Source: Lutibacter sp.
Lineage (GTDB): Bacteria; Bacteroidota; Bacteroidia; Flavobacteriales; Flavobacteriaceae
Assembly (NCBI RefSeq): GCF_013041805.1
Contig: NZ_JABDRI010000076.1
Location: 1 to 64,000, forward strand
DNA length: 64,000 nucleotides
Reading direction: 5' to 3'
Shown: positions 63,638 through 64,000 of the stretch, one piece after another
Numbering within the stretch: the first letter of the stretch is position 1
Layout of the letters: each line of letters begins with the position of its first letter
Program-made: the position numbers and the translations under genes
Notes under the pieces: model-generated
What the model was told of the DNA's origin: nothing
The model's database searches: none
What the model saw: the letters and a program-made list of their open reading frames with translations, nothing else

Positions 63638-64000
63638 ACTGCTTCAAATAATTTTCCTGGTAATGGTTTTACAACACCTTTCATTTCCAAATTAAATAAA
63701 ATAGTTGTGGTTTGGTGAATTGGCAACTTGCAATTCAAAGAAATTAAATCTAATAGTTCTTTTCCGTTTTCAAGTAGAAAATCATATACTAATTGTTCAA
63801 TTTCTGATAGTTCAACAAATAGTTGTTTTTGAATTGGATTAGATTTTATTTCCTCTAATTCCCAATTTAAATTTTCGATTAAATCTTTGGCCGAGGTTAA
63901 AATTGCAGCTTGGTTTCGTTTAATTAACTCATTACAACCTTTGCTATAAACATCAGTACTTCTACCAGGAACTGCAAACACATCTCTACTATATGAATTT
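63634..64000 (-). CDS. dprA: DNA processing protein DprA (C-terminal part, cut by window edge)
   Basis: The frame stays open to the right edge, so the gene is partial at its 5' end. It reads NSYSRDVFAVPGRSTD, a conserved DprA segment from the end of the Rossmann-like domain, then KGCNELIKRNQAAILTSAKD and a C-terminal winged-helix-like domain (EIEQLVYDFLLENGKELLD). DprA loads RecA on incoming single-stranded DNA during transformation. Confidence 0.9.
   Translation of the reverse strand, partial: NSYSRDVFAVPGRSTDVYSKGCNELIKRNQAAILTSAKDLIENLNWELEEIKSNPIQKQLFVELSEIEQLVYDFLLENGKELLDLISLNCKLPIHQTTTILFNLEMKGVVKPLPGKLFEAV

Overview
The window reads as a chromosomal segment of a member of the Flavobacteriaceae (Bacteroidota). 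The evidence is a low GC content (about one third by eye), a T9SS type B sorting domain, a SusC/SusD pair, a BatABCDE-type operon, Bacteroidota-style AddA/AddB, a 6-carboxytetrahydropterin synthase, OmpA proteins with thrombospondin type 3 repeats, and many TAnnTTTG promoter boxes. A marine genus such as Lutibacter, Polaribacter or Tenacibaculum would fit, but the genus cannot be fixed from this sequence. There are no insertion sequences, phage genes, CRISPR arrays or rRNA genes. The one tRNA gene found is tRNA-Leu(CAA).

Layout. 1-130: tail of an upstream gene and its terminator. 131-5767: outer-membrane protein, Tex and a large T9SS-secreted protein; a 21-22 bp tandem repeat array lies between the last two. 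5822-13745: metG, an LD-carboxypeptidase, YraN, two TlpA-like thioredoxin proteins, an SDR, a conserved hypothetical protein and CvpA. 13742-22800: the moxR - DUF58 - bat aerotolerance operon on the minus strand. 23057-30157: lpxH, an S41 protease, dCMP deaminase, HupE/UreJ, a class V aminotransferase and DsbD. 30552-34840: a regulatory island with a TPR histidine kinase, its response regulator, a previously uncalled 53-residue lipoprotein gene, a LytTR regulator with a degenerate receiver domain, and a divergent low-complexity small ORF. 35003-39807: a SusD/SusC pair with no visible carbohydrate enzymes. 40295-42832: tRNA-Leu, prs, rplY and pth. 42871-49735: a tight seven-gene minus-strand cluster (queD to addB). 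49850-57895: two OmpA/TSP3 proteins, kbl, addA and a shortened barrel-only OmpA relative. 58003-64000: two TerB-like paralogues, mfd, an EamA transporter, a small conserved protein and the C-terminal part of dprA.

How the genes fit together. Most of the window is housekeeping: translation (metG, rplY, pth, tRNA), nucleotide supply (prs, dCMP deaminase), DNA repair and uptake (addA/addB, mfd, dprA) and envelope work (lpxH, LD-carboxypeptidase, DsbD, OmpA, Bat). The most original signal is in 33400-34428. Three phased 21-bp direct repeats sit between the LytTR regulator gene and the small lipoprotein gene. They lie upstream of a TAATTTTG box that lacks a recognisable -33 element. The regulator has lost its phospho-acceptor Asp and the conserved receiver Lys. 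I infer a local circuit in which a phosphorylation-independent LytTR protein controls a small secreted lipoprotein. This is testable but unproven.
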